Source: Candidatus Stahliibacteriota bacterium (GTDB lineage Bacteria; Hydrothermota; Tepidihabitantia; B3-TA06). Taken from it: a DNA stretch of 24,652 nucleotides. Position 1 is the first letter of the stretch. Each line of letters starts with the position of its first letter. Shown piece after piece: positions 7,280 through 15,316 of this stretch. Under the pieces are notes generated by a model. The model was not told where the DNA came from and did not search any database. It saw only the letters and a list, made by a program, of their open reading frames with translations. The position numbers and the translations under genes were made by a program. The stretch is from NCBI GenBank assembly GCA_030592225.1, contig JAUVJT010000009.1, positions 1-24,652 of the forward strand, written 5' to 3'.

Positions 7280-8314
7280 CTACTTGATGCGGCTGACCGC
7301 CATTATCTGGGTGCCGGGGAAGTAGTGGAACAGGATGTCGCGGTAGTTGGCTCCGGAGCGAGCCAGGGCGATTGCGCCGAATTGGCACATCCCCACCGCG
7401 TGCCCGTACCCGTGACCGTGGATTAAGAGCAGGCTATCGGTAACCTCGGCGGTGAACCGGCGTGTCTTTGGCCGGTGATCGAACGAGTTGACCAGGGCAT
7501 TGTAGAGGTAGAAGATCGAGTCTGGGGAGTAGAGGATAAAACCCTTGACCGGAGCGCCGGTGGTGTCGCGGATGAGTTTGATGGAGTCAGGTAAGGCGCG
7601 GAGTTTCAGGGCGAAGAACAGCGAGTCCAGACGAAAGGTATCTTCCCACGCATACAGGGGCGAGATATTGCACAGGGTATCGCGCATCCTGCGGTGATAG
7701 GGCTGGTCTTTGGCTCCCTCCCACACATCGGAGGGCAGCAGAATCATGCCCCCGCAGGTGGAGTGGTAGTACACCTGGGCCACATCGCCTTTGTATCCCA
7801 GAATAAGCCCCTCGGTGCCCTTGACCGCTTTGAGCGCGTCTGAGTTGACCGGGAGTCCGCGGTACACCTGAGACAGCTGGCTGTCGAGCAGTTCGTAGCC
7901 CGCGTCGTGCTCGCCCATATTCATGTACGCGTAGGTTCGGGCAAGGATGGCCTGCGCGAGAAGCGCTTCCGTACCGCCTGAGGGCAGCTCGGAGGAAACC
8001 ACCGAGGCAAGATAGTTCTCCTCGTCAATGTAGTTGAGTACGAATAGCTCCCCGCCTGATGAAAAAAAGGTGAACCCGCCCGCGTAGGAACGCTTTACGT
8101 CGCCCGCCCAGAGCGTGTATTTAGCCGCGCCCATCGCCTGAAAGTAGCTTTCCGCCTTCCCGTTGATCAGGAGCGCGTCGCCTGCCGCCTTGATATTGTA
8201 GGTGCCCTGGCTTGAAGATATGGTAACCTCCTGCGGCTTGGAAGCCGAGAACACGCGAATGGTGAAGGTTTTGCTGACCGATATTAAGAACAGGTAAAGC
8301 AGCAGTTTGATCAT
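7280..8314 (-). CDS. SpoIID/LytB-domain protein (peptidoglycan lytic enzyme or amidase enhancer)
   Basis: A 344-residue exported protein with an N-terminal hydrophobic segment (residues 1-18) and the SpoIID/LytB fold across most of its length. Family landmarks are visible: SSELPSGGTEALLAQAILARTY at about 107-128 (its glutamate E109 matches the catalytic glutamate of SpoIID transglycosylases), YYHSTCGG at 182-189, and GHGYGHAVGMCQFGA near residue 300. Homologues cut denuded glycan strands or stimulate amidases. A sporulation role is unlikely here, since many Gram-negative-type bacteria have non-sporulation members. Its ATG overlaps the stop of the DUF402 gene (ATGA at 8,311-8,314), so the two are translationally coupled. 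A near-copy of its last 13 bases recurs 47 bases downstream (7,233-7,245). Confidence 0.85.
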   Translation of the reverse strand: MIKLLLYLFLISVSKTFTIRVFSASKPQEVTISSSQGTYNIKAAGDALLINGKAESYFQAMGAAKYTLWAGDVKRSYAGGFTFFSSGGELFVLNYIDEENYLASVVSSELPSGGTEALLAQAILARTYAYMNMGEHDAGYELLDSQLSQVYRGLPVNSDALKAVKGTEGLILGYKGDVAQVYYHSTCGGMILLPSDVWEGAKDQPYHRRMRDTLCNISPLYAWEDTFRLDSLFFALKLRALPDSIKLIRDTTGAPVKGFILYSPDSIFYLYNALVNSFDHRPKTRRFTAEVTDSLLLIHGHGYGHAVGMCQFGAIALARSGANYRDILFHYFPGTQIMAVSRIK

Positions 8315-8826
8315 TCGAACCTCTCCAGGAGTTTGGGCGGGAATTCTCCGCGGTTAAAGAGTTCTATCAGGCGAGTGAGTTCTGCCCGGGATCCTTGCGC
8401 CTCTTCCGCACTTATCCAGTTATTGCGCACGGCCTCGGCAAACTCGTCCTCGTCTAAGATAGTGACCGAGGAGCGGTCGGCAGGTATCCACAGGTCGAGG
8501 AACAAATCCTTTGTCCAGTAGCCGTCTTCGGTGAGCTTCGACGGGGTATTGATGTCCGCGTAGTACCCGGTAAAGGCACCAGTGGGTGCGAATATCTTTG
8601 CGACATCATGCCAGAGTTTTCGATACTCGGCAAACACCGCACGGTATCCGTTGTCAATCACGGTCTGACCTGCAATGACCAGCGGCTTTGACGCCCCCCA
8701 CAACGTATGGGAGGTAACGATTACCTCGTCGTCTTGATAGAGGAGATCGGCCTCGATGTCCAGCTTGCGGTCCGGCGGCCTGAAGTAGTGGATTATTGTC
8801 TTAGCCGTACTTTTCATCTCGCGCAT
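8311..8826 (-). CDS. DUF402-domain protein
   Basis: A 171-residue cytoplasmic protein. I chose the ATG at 8,826 because GGGAG lies four bases before it; a longer frame from GTG at 8,880 has no such signal, and another ATG three codons on is possible. The body fits the DUF402 beta-barrel family: a basic N-terminal strand (HYFRPPDRKLDIEADLLY), a central WHDVAKIF and TGYYADINTPS block, and DLFLDLWIPADR followed by DEDEFAEAV, which carry the acidic residues that bind metal in characterised DUF402 nucleotide phosphatases. The substrate of this member is unknown. It heads a two-gene operon with the SpoIID-like gene; no convincing promoter was found just upstream. Confidence 0.7.
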   Translation of the reverse strand: MREMKSTAKTIIHYFRPPDRKLDIEADLLYQDDEVIVTSHTLWGASKPLVIAGQTVIDNGYRAVFAEYRKLWHDVAKIFAPTGAFTGYYADINTPSKLTEDGYWTKDLFLDLWIPADRSSVTILDEDEFAEAVRNNWISAEEAQGSRAELTRLIELFNRGEFPPKLLERFE

Positions 8827-9021
8827 ATCGCTCCCATAGTCCAAGTTTACCTGACTTCTAAGTTTAGCGGAAATTACCACTGATGCAAGCTTGGTGGTTG
8901 TTATTTAAGGCAACTAAAACCGAGTTCGTCACGTCTCAATGGTGTTCGTCACAGGGGTGAGGAGAATTGAATATGAGTCGAAGGGAATAACGAACGTTTA
9001 CAATTTTGTATAATTCGGGGC
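8827..9021. other. Divergent intergenic region
   Basis: No gene is visible between the DUF402 gene and the plus-strand promoter at 9,022. A GTTCGTCAC 9-mer occurs twice about 20 bases apart near 8,925-8,955, which could be an operator pair or chance. I see no terminator or RNA gene. Confidence 0.4.
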
Positions 9022-9049
9022 TTGACAAACCCTGCCGGCGCGCTATACT
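9022..9049 (+). promoter_or_regulatory. Strong promoter of the DUF5678-like/retropepsin cassette
   Basis: TTGACA (9,022-9,027), 16-base spacer, TATACT (9,044-9,049). It is among the best matches to the sigma-70 consensus in the window. Predicted start is near 9,056, giving a leader of about 100 bases if translation begins at 9,155. Confidence 0.75.
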
Positions 9050-9154
9050 TACGCGAATAAGCTCATGGAGGTGCAATGTGAATCATTCTTTCAATACAGA
9101 TACAGTATCAATCTTCCATGGGGCAATTGGATGTGCGAACCTTCTGGAGGAACT

Positions 9155-9406
9155 ATGAACACGATTACTTTTGAAAAAGAGCTCGCCTTTTTCATTGAAA
9201 ATCAAGAGGCCCTTGTCGAAAAATACTTGGGCAAGATACTTGTTATTAAAGGGCGAGAGATCATAGGTGTATATCCTACGACACTCGGAGCATATGTAGA
9301 GACTCAGAAAGAGCATCCATTAGGTACATTCATGCTTCAGCCATGTCAACCCGGCCCTGAAGCGTACACAGTGAATATTGCTTCAACCAAGATTGGTCGG
9401 TATTAA
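9155..9406 (+). CDS. Small DUF5678-like protein
   Basis: An 83-residue cytoplasmic protein. The ATG at 9,155 is chosen because GGAGG lies four bases before it; the frame is open back to an ATG at 9,065 but that start has no Shine-Dalgarno. The central block LVEKYLGKILVIKGREIIGVYPT followed by a helix and FMLQPCQPGPEAYT resembles the DUF5678 pattern, a short domain often encoded beside retropepsin-like protease genes. Its function is unknown. It is the first gene after a strong promoter. Its TAA stop is in the same frame as the downstream protease frame, which continues open immediately after it, so the two proteins may be linked by coupling, readthrough or a past mutation. Confidence 0.65.
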   Translation: MNTITFEKELAFFIENQEALVEKYLGKILVIKGREIIGVYPTTLGAYVETQKEHPLGTFMLQPCQPGPEAYTVNIASTKIGRY

Positions 9407-9496
9407 CCATGTAGGATAGCAACTCGCAAACCTCAGTTTCACGCATTCACAACGACATATCAAGGATTAAGCAATAGAATCCTCACAGCGGTAAAA

Positions 9497-9997
9497 TTGT
9501 GTGAGGCTTTTGACCCTAATAACCCTCCTTCTCCCTATCCCACCTTACACGAAACAAAAGCCTTATGGGATACAGGTGCAACTAAGAGTGTGGTTACACA
9601 AGCTACCGCTCAGGCATTAGGCCTTATTCCTACTGGAACAGCGACGGTACAACATGCCGGTGGAAGTAATCAAAGCAATACATATGTGGTGAATTTCATT
9701 TTACCAAATAAAGTACTCGTTGGGGGGGTTTTAGTAACAGAGTGTCCGAGCATCTCTGGGAATGTTGGTGCTATTATTGGCATGGATATTATTACGCAGG
9801 GTGATTTCTCAATTACTAATGTCAACAGGTGTACTTGTGTAAGTTATCGATACCCTTCAATTAAAACAATTGATTATGTAAAGGAGGGTCGTAGACTAGC
9901 TTTCGCAGGTGTTGGTCGAAATGACCCATGCCCATGTGGCTCAGGTAAGAAGTTTAAAAAATGTCACGGTAGCCCACAAGCTCAATGGCCAAAATAA
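9497..9997 (+). CDS. Retropepsin-like aspartic protease with SEC-C zinc tail
   Basis: A 166-residue protein from the TTG at 9,497. It has the single-domain aspartic protease marks WDTGATKSVV (D25-T-G) and IIGMD (93-97), so an active enzyme would be a homodimer. Residues 138-158 are a SEC-C motif (NDPCPCGSGKKFKKCHG, ligands C145, C147, C156, H157) that binds zinc. The fusion suggests a cytoplasmic protease with a docking tail. The true N-terminus is unclear: the frame stays open back to the upstream stop at 9,404-9,406 and reads FHAFTTTYQGLSNRIL, which fits the family's first strands, but has no ATG, GTG or strong start. An ATG at 9,409 is one base out of frame and is followed directly by TAG. 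The protein may therefore begin near 9,410. A terminator follows. Confidence 0.75.
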   Translation: MCEAFDPNNPPSPYPTLHETKALWDTGATKSVVTQATAQALGLIPTGTATVQHAGGSNQSNTYVVNFILPNKVLVGGVLVTECPSISGNVGAIIGMDIITQGDFSITNVNRCTCVSYRYPSIKTIDYVKEGRRLAFAGVGRNDPCPCGSGKKFKKCHGSPQAQWPK

Positions 9998-10026
9998 GGT
10001 TCCGATTATTATCGATTAGCCAGTTT

Positions 10027-10056
10027 AAGCCCCGGCTTTGCCGGGGCTTTTCTTTT
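10027..10056 (+). terminator. Rho-independent terminator of the protease cassette
   Basis: A perfect 9-base stem, AAGCCCCGG/CCGGGGCTT, with loop CTTTG, followed by TTCTTTT. It ends the plus-strand cassette and lies between convergent genes; on the minus strand the T-tract is short, so it probably works mainly in the plus direction. Confidence 0.9.
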
Positions 10057-10102
10057 ACAACCCCATTTTACCGCACCCGGTCATCTATCAAAGGAGAATT
10101 TC

Positions 10103-11488
10103 TCAAAACCTCCAGCCGAAGTAGGCGGGGAAGGTTAAGACGAAGTTGCTTCCGTTCAAGCCTGAACCTACTCCCCAGGCAACCTCCAGCTTTCCCACCA
10201 GCTTTCCCGTGCCCGCGGCGATGCCGAATCCCACACCGGGCAGAAGCCCGTCCTTGCGGTCTCCGGTAAGGTCAGCCAGATAGAGGGGCGGCAGACCCGG
10301 TTCGTGGATAGCGCCGATGTCTGCAAACACGTTGGCGCCCCACCACATCTTGAACTCACCCAGCAAGGGAAGGTCGGCAAACTCCAGGTCTATGAACCGG
10401 TTGCGCCACTCCAGGGAAAGAACGGTGAGACACTGCCCCACCTGAGTGGTATCGGCCCAGCCGCGCACCTTGCGCGCCTCGCCCACATAGATGGTGCGGT
10501 AGGTGGGGATGGAATCAATCTGCTGATAGGTGTACAAGTTGACGGCCAGCCAGTTGTGCTCATTCAAAGGCAGGTATCCGGCTACCGAGAGCGAACATGC
10601 CCGCTGAGTAAGGAAGTCATCGGTAAGTCCGGGATTGTAGAGGAACTTGCCTTCCATGAATAACCCCTTGCGGGTGTCGTAATCGTTGTCTCGCAGATCC
10701 AGCCTCACCGTGGGCTGAATGAACAGGGAACGATCGGTGGTATCCGCCGCAAAGGTATATTGATGGGTGTCGGATTCCAGCCCGAAAGCCCTGCTTTGCA
10801 GCCATCCGCCCTCCAGTGAGAAGGTGAGGAAACGGCACGCCCTTACGTCCTGACGATAACTCGCCCGATGCTCGCGGAGATATATCTCGGCATCCTTGCG
10901 CCACAGATAGGAGTAGTCGTAGGCGGGCTTCTCACCGTGCCAGCGGTTGTGAGTCATGGGCACGTAGAGGCAGGAGTGGGCTTTCCAGCGCGGGGTGCTG
11001 AACCGGAACCCTACCTCGCCTCCGGCGTCTATGTGTATCCCGTGACCGAACAGGTTGGGGTAGAGGGCCCCGGCCCCGAGATAAAAGCCGGTGGAGCCGT
11101 CAATGCCCACGGTGGGATAGGGCAGGGGGAAGCGTATCTCTTCGACGTTGATGACCGCGTCGGTCTTGCCCTCGCCTGCGTCTCTGGCGACTACATCCAC
11201 CCTGCTGAACGCACCGATGCTCATTATCGCGGCACGGGTTTCTTCTATGACTTCATGGCTCAGGGTGTCGCCCGGAGCAAAGGTTAGCTCGCGCCTGATA
11301 ATGCTCTCCCGGGTGAGGTCGTTGCCCCTTATTACTATGCGCTGGACAATCGGGCAGGGAAAGTCGAGAGGACCTACAGCCTGAAGAAAATCCTTCGGAT
11401 GAACCTCTGGGAGTAAAGGCTGCAGCGGCATCTCCTGGACAACCTCTACAGGAGCGGCAAGTATCAGGGAAAGGAAAAGGATGCTCAT
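10103..11488 (-). CDS. Omp85-family outer-membrane protein with one POTRA domain
   Basis: A 461-residue outer-membrane protein. Residues 1-12 form a short signal sequence; residues 46-115 form one POTRA domain (IVIRGNDLTRESIIRRELTF, then IGAFSRVDVV); from about 120 to the C-terminal phenylalanine is a 16-strand-type barrel. VRGW at 341-344 matches the conserved VRGF/Y loop motif that reaches into Omp85 barrels. BamA has five POTRAs and TamA three, so this is a small relative, nearer the single-POTRA bacterial Omp85 group, with an unknown client. Its ATG overlaps the stop of the exported TPR gene (ATGA at 11,485-11,488). The pairing suggests that the TPR protein assists the barrel in the periplasm, as BamD does for BamA; this is inference. 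Confidence 0.8.
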   Translation of the reverse strand: MSILFLSLILAAPVEVVQEMPLQPLLPEVHPKDFLQAVGPLDFPCPIVQRIVIRGNDLTRESIIRRELTFAPGDTLSHEVIEETRAAIMSIGAFSRVDVVARDAGEGKTDAVINVEEIRFPLPYPTVGIDGSTGFYLGAGALYPNLFGHGIHIDAGGEVGFRFSTPRWKAHSCLYVPMTHNRWHGEKPAYDYSYLWRKDAEIYLREHRASYRQDVRACRFLTFSLEGGWLQSRAFGLESDTHQYTFAADTTDRSLFIQPTVRLDLRDNDYDTRKGLFMEGKFLYNPGLTDDFLTQRACSLSVAGYLPLNEHNWLAVNLYTYQQIDSIPTYRTIYVGEARKVRGWADTTQVGQCLTVLSLEWRNRFIDLEFADLPLLGEFKMWWGANVFADIGAIHEPGLPPLYLADLTGDRKDGLLPGVGFGIAAGTGKLVGKLEVAWGVGSGLNGSNFVLTFPAYFGWRF

Positions 11489-12210
11489 TTGCCTTCAATT
11501 TCTTTGAGGAGTTCCCTGGCCTCGGCCTTGTCGTCAAGGGCGAAATCGGCCGGGTTGGTGGGATTGGTGATAGAAAGACACTTGTTGAGCTGGGTGCGTG
11601 CCCCGGCATAGTTCTTCTGCTGGATGTAGGTTTTTGCCAGGTCAATGTAAAGAATCGAGTAGTTGGGGTCTATGGCAATGCCTTTCTTGAGGTATTCGAC
11701 CGATTTGTTGAGGTCGCCTCCGGCCACACCGGGCACCTCGCGGTACCACACCCCCAGGCCGTCCAGGGCCGAGGTATGCCTGGAGTCAAGTGCCAGGGTT
11801 TTAAGAAACGCATCCTTTACCGGCTTGGCCAGATTGAGGGAGTTGAGTATGCCCTTGGTCTGACCAATGCGGCCCAGCGACACCCCGTACCAGAAATGGG
11901 CGTCGGCCAGATTCGAATTGGCCGCCTTGGCGCGCTCCGCATAGCTTTTGGCCTTGTTGTAGCGGTCGAGCTTGTCCTGCTTGGCGGTCTTGTCGTCCCC
12001 GAACATGCAGTAGATACGAGACATACGCCACAGAGCATCGACGTCGGAGGAATTCCCGGCCAGAACCTCCTTGCACAGGTTGTAGGCCTTCATCTTGTAG
12101 CCGGAATCCTTGTGGCGGTTCTTGTAGTAGTTGTCGGATTCGGCAAGACGGGAATCCAGGGCCAGCAGTGTAGCCACCAACAGCACACCGGCAATTACTA
12201 TTCTTTTCAT
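11485..12210 (-). CDS. Exported TPR protein coupled to the Omp85 gene
   Basis: A 241-residue protein with a signal peptide (MKRIVIAGVLLVATLLALDS) and no lipobox cysteine, so probably soluble in the periplasm. The rest is TPR-like: residues 40-75 (YNLCKEVLAGNSSDVDALWRMSRIY), 100-130 (DAHFWYGVSLGRIGQ), 140-180 and 190-225 (YAGARTQLNKCL). The order and spacing resemble the TatT/RMD-type TPR proteins that pair with membrane transport partners. GGAGG lies five bases before the ATG and a promoter lies about 50 bases further up. Its stop overlaps the Omp85 start, so both proteins are probably made in fixed ratio. Confidence 0.8.
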   Translation of the reverse strand: MKRIVIAGVLLVATLLALDSRLAESDNYYKNRHKDSGYKMKAYNLCKEVLAGNSSDVDALWRMSRIYCMFGDDKTAKQDKLDRYNKAKSYAERAKAANSNLADAHFWYGVSLGRIGQTKGILNSLNLAKPVKDAFLKTLALDSRHTSALDGLGVWYREVPGVAGGDLNKSVEYLKKGIAIDPNYSILYIDLAKTYIQQKNYAGARTQLNKCLSITNPTNPADFALDDKAEARELLKEIEGK

Positions 12211-12261
12211 ACAGCCTCCTTTGTTTTAGAGACAGACGGAGTGTCTGACTTCATCAAACCA

Positions 12262-12289
12262 AGTCTACCGCAGGAAGCGGGCAAGTCAA
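12262..12289 (-). promoter_or_regulatory. Promoter of the TPR-Omp85 operon
   Basis: TTGACT (12,284-12,289), 16-base spacer, TAGACT (12,262-12,267). The leader of about 45 bases holds a short CAGAC/GTCTG inverted repeat and ends in AAAGGAGGCTGT before the ATG. Confidence 0.55.
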
Positions 12290-12385
12290 GGCAGATAATC
12301 TATGCACCAAAAGGTGATTGCTAGATTAGAGGGATGGGTACGGGTATCACTCAATTCAAATTGTACAGTCTAAAGTGCAAATTTG

Positions 12386-12458
12386 CCTGGGCTATTGAAC
12401 TTGAACCGTCGACCTCCTCGTTGCGAACGAGGCGCTCTCCCAACTGAGCTACAGCCCC
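12386..12458 (-). tRNA. tRNA-Ala(CGC)-like gene with a degenerate 3' half
   Basis: Bases 12,458 to about 12,410 form a normal tRNA 5' part: acceptor strand GGGGCTG, TA, D-arm GCTC...GAGC, and a five-pair anticodon stem CCTCG/CGAGG with loop TTCGCAA, giving anticodon CGC (Ala). The T-arm starts GACGG-TTCAAGT, but the expected CCGTC is replaced by TCAAT, leaving one Watson-Crick pair and two wobbles in the stem. The acceptor 3' strand keeps AGCCC but is out of register, and no encoded CCA follows. It is therefore either a pseudo-tRNA or a tRNA whose 3' end was replaced. It lies between the divergent TPR-Omp85 operon and the secreted-protein gene. Confidence 0.6.
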
Positions 12459-12527
12459 AGTAAGACACGGGATATTACTTGATTTTGGCGGCTATGTCAA
12501 CACGAGAGTCGGAATCAGGTTGCAGGC

Positions 12528-12555
12528 TTGACAACAGGCAAATTTCTCTTAATCT
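12528..12555 (+). promoter_or_regulatory. Probable promoter of the secreted protein gene
   Basis: TTGACA (12,528-12,533), 16-base spacer, TAATCT (12,550-12,555). The -35 box is perfect and the -10 is weak. The distance to the AGGAGG before 12,582 fits a leader of about 20 bases. Confidence 0.45.
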
Positions 12556-12581
12556 TAACCTATCAACTTAAGGAGGTTGAG

Positions 12582-15107
12582 ATGTTAACGAGAAAAGTCT
12601 TATGTCTGTTATTGGTTCTGGTCGGAGTATCCATTGCCGACACCATCTGGGGGCCGGTTCCCTTATCCGAGCCTGATACCGTGCTTCCCAAGGCCTACCC
12701 TGCGGCTGACGCGAACGATAACGGCGAGTATGCGGTTGCGTGGTTTGACTGCCGCGACGGGGGCTGGCCTACTGAGGTAAGGTGGTTTTCAAGATACCTT
12801 GGAAGGGTTGATAAGAACGGCAGTGCGCTTGCCCCCAATCGCAGGCTCGATCCCCCCGGATGGATTACCGAGCAAACCGGCAGGAATACCGACGTACTGC
12901 TTTTTGATGACGGCAGTTGCTGGACACTTACGTTTACGCAGAGCAACGATGCAATGTTTTGTTTCTGGGGCGCGGATGATGAACTTGATACCGAGTTGGA
13001 ACTAGTTGGTGTGAGTAATGAATGGTCATGGGCGAAGACAGGCAATGGAGAAGCAGTGTTGGGTGAAGGAAGCGGTGGCGCTTTAGACTTGTGGTTCCTG
13101 AGCAAAGGCAGTCTGGATACCACGGTGGAATTGGGAGTGGTGGGTACGTCTCCCCAGATAGCTGCCGACGATAACGGCGATATACTCATAGCCTATGAGA
13201 ACGAAGGCGAGGTTTACTGGCTGCGATGCGATGCCGGGGGTGAAATAATAACCGATCCGGTCCACGTTTCTCCAGGATACCTTGGCGATATCGTTTGCGG
13301 CGGTCAGGGCAGGCTGGTGGTAACGTGGAAAACCTGGCAGTATTTCGGTTACCCTCAGGCGCGAGTCTACCTTAAGGCGGGCAATCCAATAGGAGACGTG
13401 CAGGTTCTGGATACTGAAACCTGCCGGGGACGGCCTGCTGCAGCATCTTCGAACCAGAGGTTTCTGGTAACCTGGGTCAGGGGTGACGGTGACGAGCCGC
13501 ACGAGGTTATGGCAAGCATCATGAACTCGAACGGTGACGTGGTGGTGCCTCCAATCGAGATAAGCGAACGTATTGGTGGGATAGAAGAGTTCTACGAATG
13601 GTGCTGGGCTTACGGTGACGATGAGGGCTATACCGTGATGTGGCTTCAGGACAACCACGTTTACGGCAAACGTCTTAATGAAGGCGGCGGACTGGTGACC
13701 GGGCCTTATACCGTTAACGACGATGAGCCTGGTTCGGTCGCAGGCTGGTCAGAGGTCGTGCTTGCCCCTGACGGAAGCGGTTTCATTGCCTGGGCCCCTT
13801 ATGATAATCATGAATTCTATCATGGAGTAAGGTTAAGGCATTTTTCCCAGAACGGGACGGGTGGAGGGCTATGGCATGGGGATAGCACGGAGAATCCTTC
13901 AATTGCTCTTACCCCGGACGGCGGCGCATGGATGAGCTACGGTGTAAAGGAGACAAAAGAAACCGGGCGAATAATGCTTCAACGCTTTGACAATCAGGGT
14001 AATCCCATAGGTGAAGAGATTACCGTTTTCCCTGACCGGGAAGGGAAATGGGGGAAATTCAGTTTTAACACTGCGGTTGCAGTACATAGTAACGGCGAGG
14101 GCGTTGTAGTGTGGCCTCAAGATGATGACGTATGGGGACAGCTCATTAACTCGAATGGCGCACCTAAAGGTAATCCTTTCGTTGCAATGGCGGACGTAGA
14201 TCTACGCAATGCTATGGAAGTTCAATGTTTTGATGACGGAGGTTTCGTGGTGACGGCTGAAGATTACGGGACGAGGGTAAGGACGAGGCTTTTCAATTCC
14301 TATGGCATGCCCCAAGGGGATGTCTTTTTTGCGGATAGTGGATGGGTTATTGATGGTCATTCACTAGCCACCGATGGTCGGGATCACTTCGTTGTTCTCT
14401 GGCAAGCTACCGGTAGTGAAGGCTATACTGAGGCATATTTCTCTGCCCGGGTTTTTGACCGGAATGGAGAAAGGGTAAGTCCGATCATCACCGATACAGT
14501 CCTCTCTCCCAATAAACACTGGCTGCGTGATGTATGGCACTTCTCACCTGCGGTAACGATGAACAGCACGGGCAACTGGGTGGTGGCATGGACCGAAGCG
14601 CTGGACGCCAACCTTGAGAACCCTATGGTTGTGCGCGGCCAGATGTATGACCGCGACGGCAACAAGCTGGGCGCAAGGTTCAGCATACCCGACACGTTCC
14701 CGGGCTACGAGCGGTTCCAGGGCACAAACTCCCTTGCCGCAGCCGGAGGCAAGCTTCTCTACACCTGGTACGGCAGTGCAGACCACCGCGGGGTGGAAGT
14801 CTACGGACTCCTCACCGACTGGCCCACACCCCCGGCAATCACTGAGGAATTTACCGTCTCACCCGCCAACTGGTACATCACGCAATCGGTCGGCCCGCAA
14901 ATCACCTTGCAGTATTCCAACAGTCCCCAGGGTTTCCACGCCAACATCTTTGACGTCACCGGTCGCAAGGTTGACGAGTTGCACTCAGACGGTCAGTCCG
15001 GCACCATCACTTGGGGTGAGTGTTACGGGTGTTACGGGCCAGGAGTCTACTTTATTCGTGATGAGTCGGATAGTCCAAAAACACATAAGGTGGTGTTGAT
15101 ACAATAG
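12582..15107 (+). CDS. Large secreted repeat protein with a C-terminal FlgD-like/type IX-style sorting domain
   Basis: An 841-residue secreted protein. The ATG at 12,582 is chosen because AGGAGG lies five bases before it and it opens a signal peptide (MLTRKVLCLLLVLVGVSIAD). The body has about ten degenerate repeats of roughly 50-70 residues of the form DG-x-F-x-V-x-W ... R/Q-x-F/L-x-x-x-G-x-x-x-G (for example around IAADDNGDILIAYE, HSNGEGVVVWPQDDDVWGQL and NSTGNWVVAWTEA), which suggests a beta-propeller-like exo-domain. The last 85 residues (YSNSPQGFHANIFDVTGRKV ... GPGVYFIR ... KVVLIQ) match the type A sorting/FlgD-like Ig domain used by the type IX secretion route. The ligand is unknown. 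Secretion-system genes are not in the window. Confidence 0.75.
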   Translation: MLTRKVLCLLLVLVGVSIADTIWGPVPLSEPDTVLPKAYPAADANDNGEYAVAWFDCRDGGWPTEVRWFSRYLGRVDKNGSALAPNRRLDPPGWITEQTGRNTDVLLFDDGSCWTLTFTQSNDAMFCFWGADDELDTELELVGVSNEWSWAKTGNGEAVLGEGSGGALDLWFLSKGSLDTTVELGVVGTSPQIAADDNGDILIAYENEGEVYWLRCDAGGEIITDPVHVSPGYLGDIVCGGQGRLVVTWKTWQYFGYPQARVYLKAGNPIGDVQVLDTETCRGRPAAASSNQRFLVTWVRGDGDEPHEVMASIMNSNGDVVVPPIEISERIGGIEEFYEWCWAYGDDEGYTVMWLQDNHVYGKRLNEGGGLVTGPYTVNDDEPGSVAGWSEVVLAPDGSGFIAWAPYDNHEFYHGVRLRHFSQNGTGGGLWHGDSTENPSIALTPDGGAWMSYGVKETKETGRIMLQRFDNQGNPIGEEITVFPDREGKWGKFSFNTAVAVHSNGEGVVVWPQDDDVWGQLINSNGAPKGNPFVAMADVDLRNAMEVQCFDDGGFVVTAEDYGTRVRTRLFNSYGMPQGDVFFADSGWVIDGHSLATDGRDHFVVLWQATGSEGYTEAYFSARVFDRNGERVSPIITDTVLSPNKHWLRDVWHFSPAVTMNSTGNWVVAWTEALDANLENPMVVRGQMYDRDGNKLGARFSIPDTFPGYERFQGTNSLAAAGGKLLYTWYGSADHRGVEVYGLLTDWPTPPAITEEFTVSPANWYITQSVGPQITLQYSNSPQGFHANIFDVTGRKVDELHSDGQSGTITWGECYGCYGPGVYFIRDESDSPKTHKVVLIQ

Positions 15108-15316
15108 CGGTTACATACACTGACAATTTAGTGGTTGGTTAATCTTTCGATTTAAATCTGCGGCCATCTGCGTCATCTGCGGATAAAAAACTCCGCCCAA
15201 TTTGCAATTTGAAGTTTGATATTGCGACGAAGTCGCGCCCCGTGTCCATCTTTTGTCCATCTTTTGTCCACCTTTTGGGTAGCTTTTGACCACCTTAATT
15301 TTGCGTGAAAACGGGG
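15108..15316. other. Convergent intergenic region
   Basis: No gene is supported between the convergent secreted-protein and TPR-CHAT genes. It holds three ATCTGC units (15,156, 15,166 and 15,175) and an 11-base tandem repeat, and no obvious intrinsic terminator for either gene. Confidence 0.6.
15243..15297. repeat. 11-base tandem repeat, five units
   Basis: Five consecutive 11-base units: two identical TGTCCATCTTT, then TGTCCACCTTT, TGGGTAGCTTT and TGACCACCTTA, which drift progressively. It lies 20 bases past the stop of the TPR-CHAT gene. No function is visible. Confidence 0.8.

Noticed and set aside
7233..7292. 13-base near-repeat CTGCTTGATGCGG / CTACTTGATGCGG at the SpoIID gene end
   Set aside because: 12 of 13 bases match over one short stretch with no further similarity; could be a small local duplication but supports no function.
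8802..8842. Leaderless mini-frame ahead of the DUF402 gene (TAAACT-N6-ATG at 8,837, seven codons, stop overlapping an ATG)
   Set aside because: No acceptable -35 box at 16-17 bases and the frame is very short, so chance is likely.
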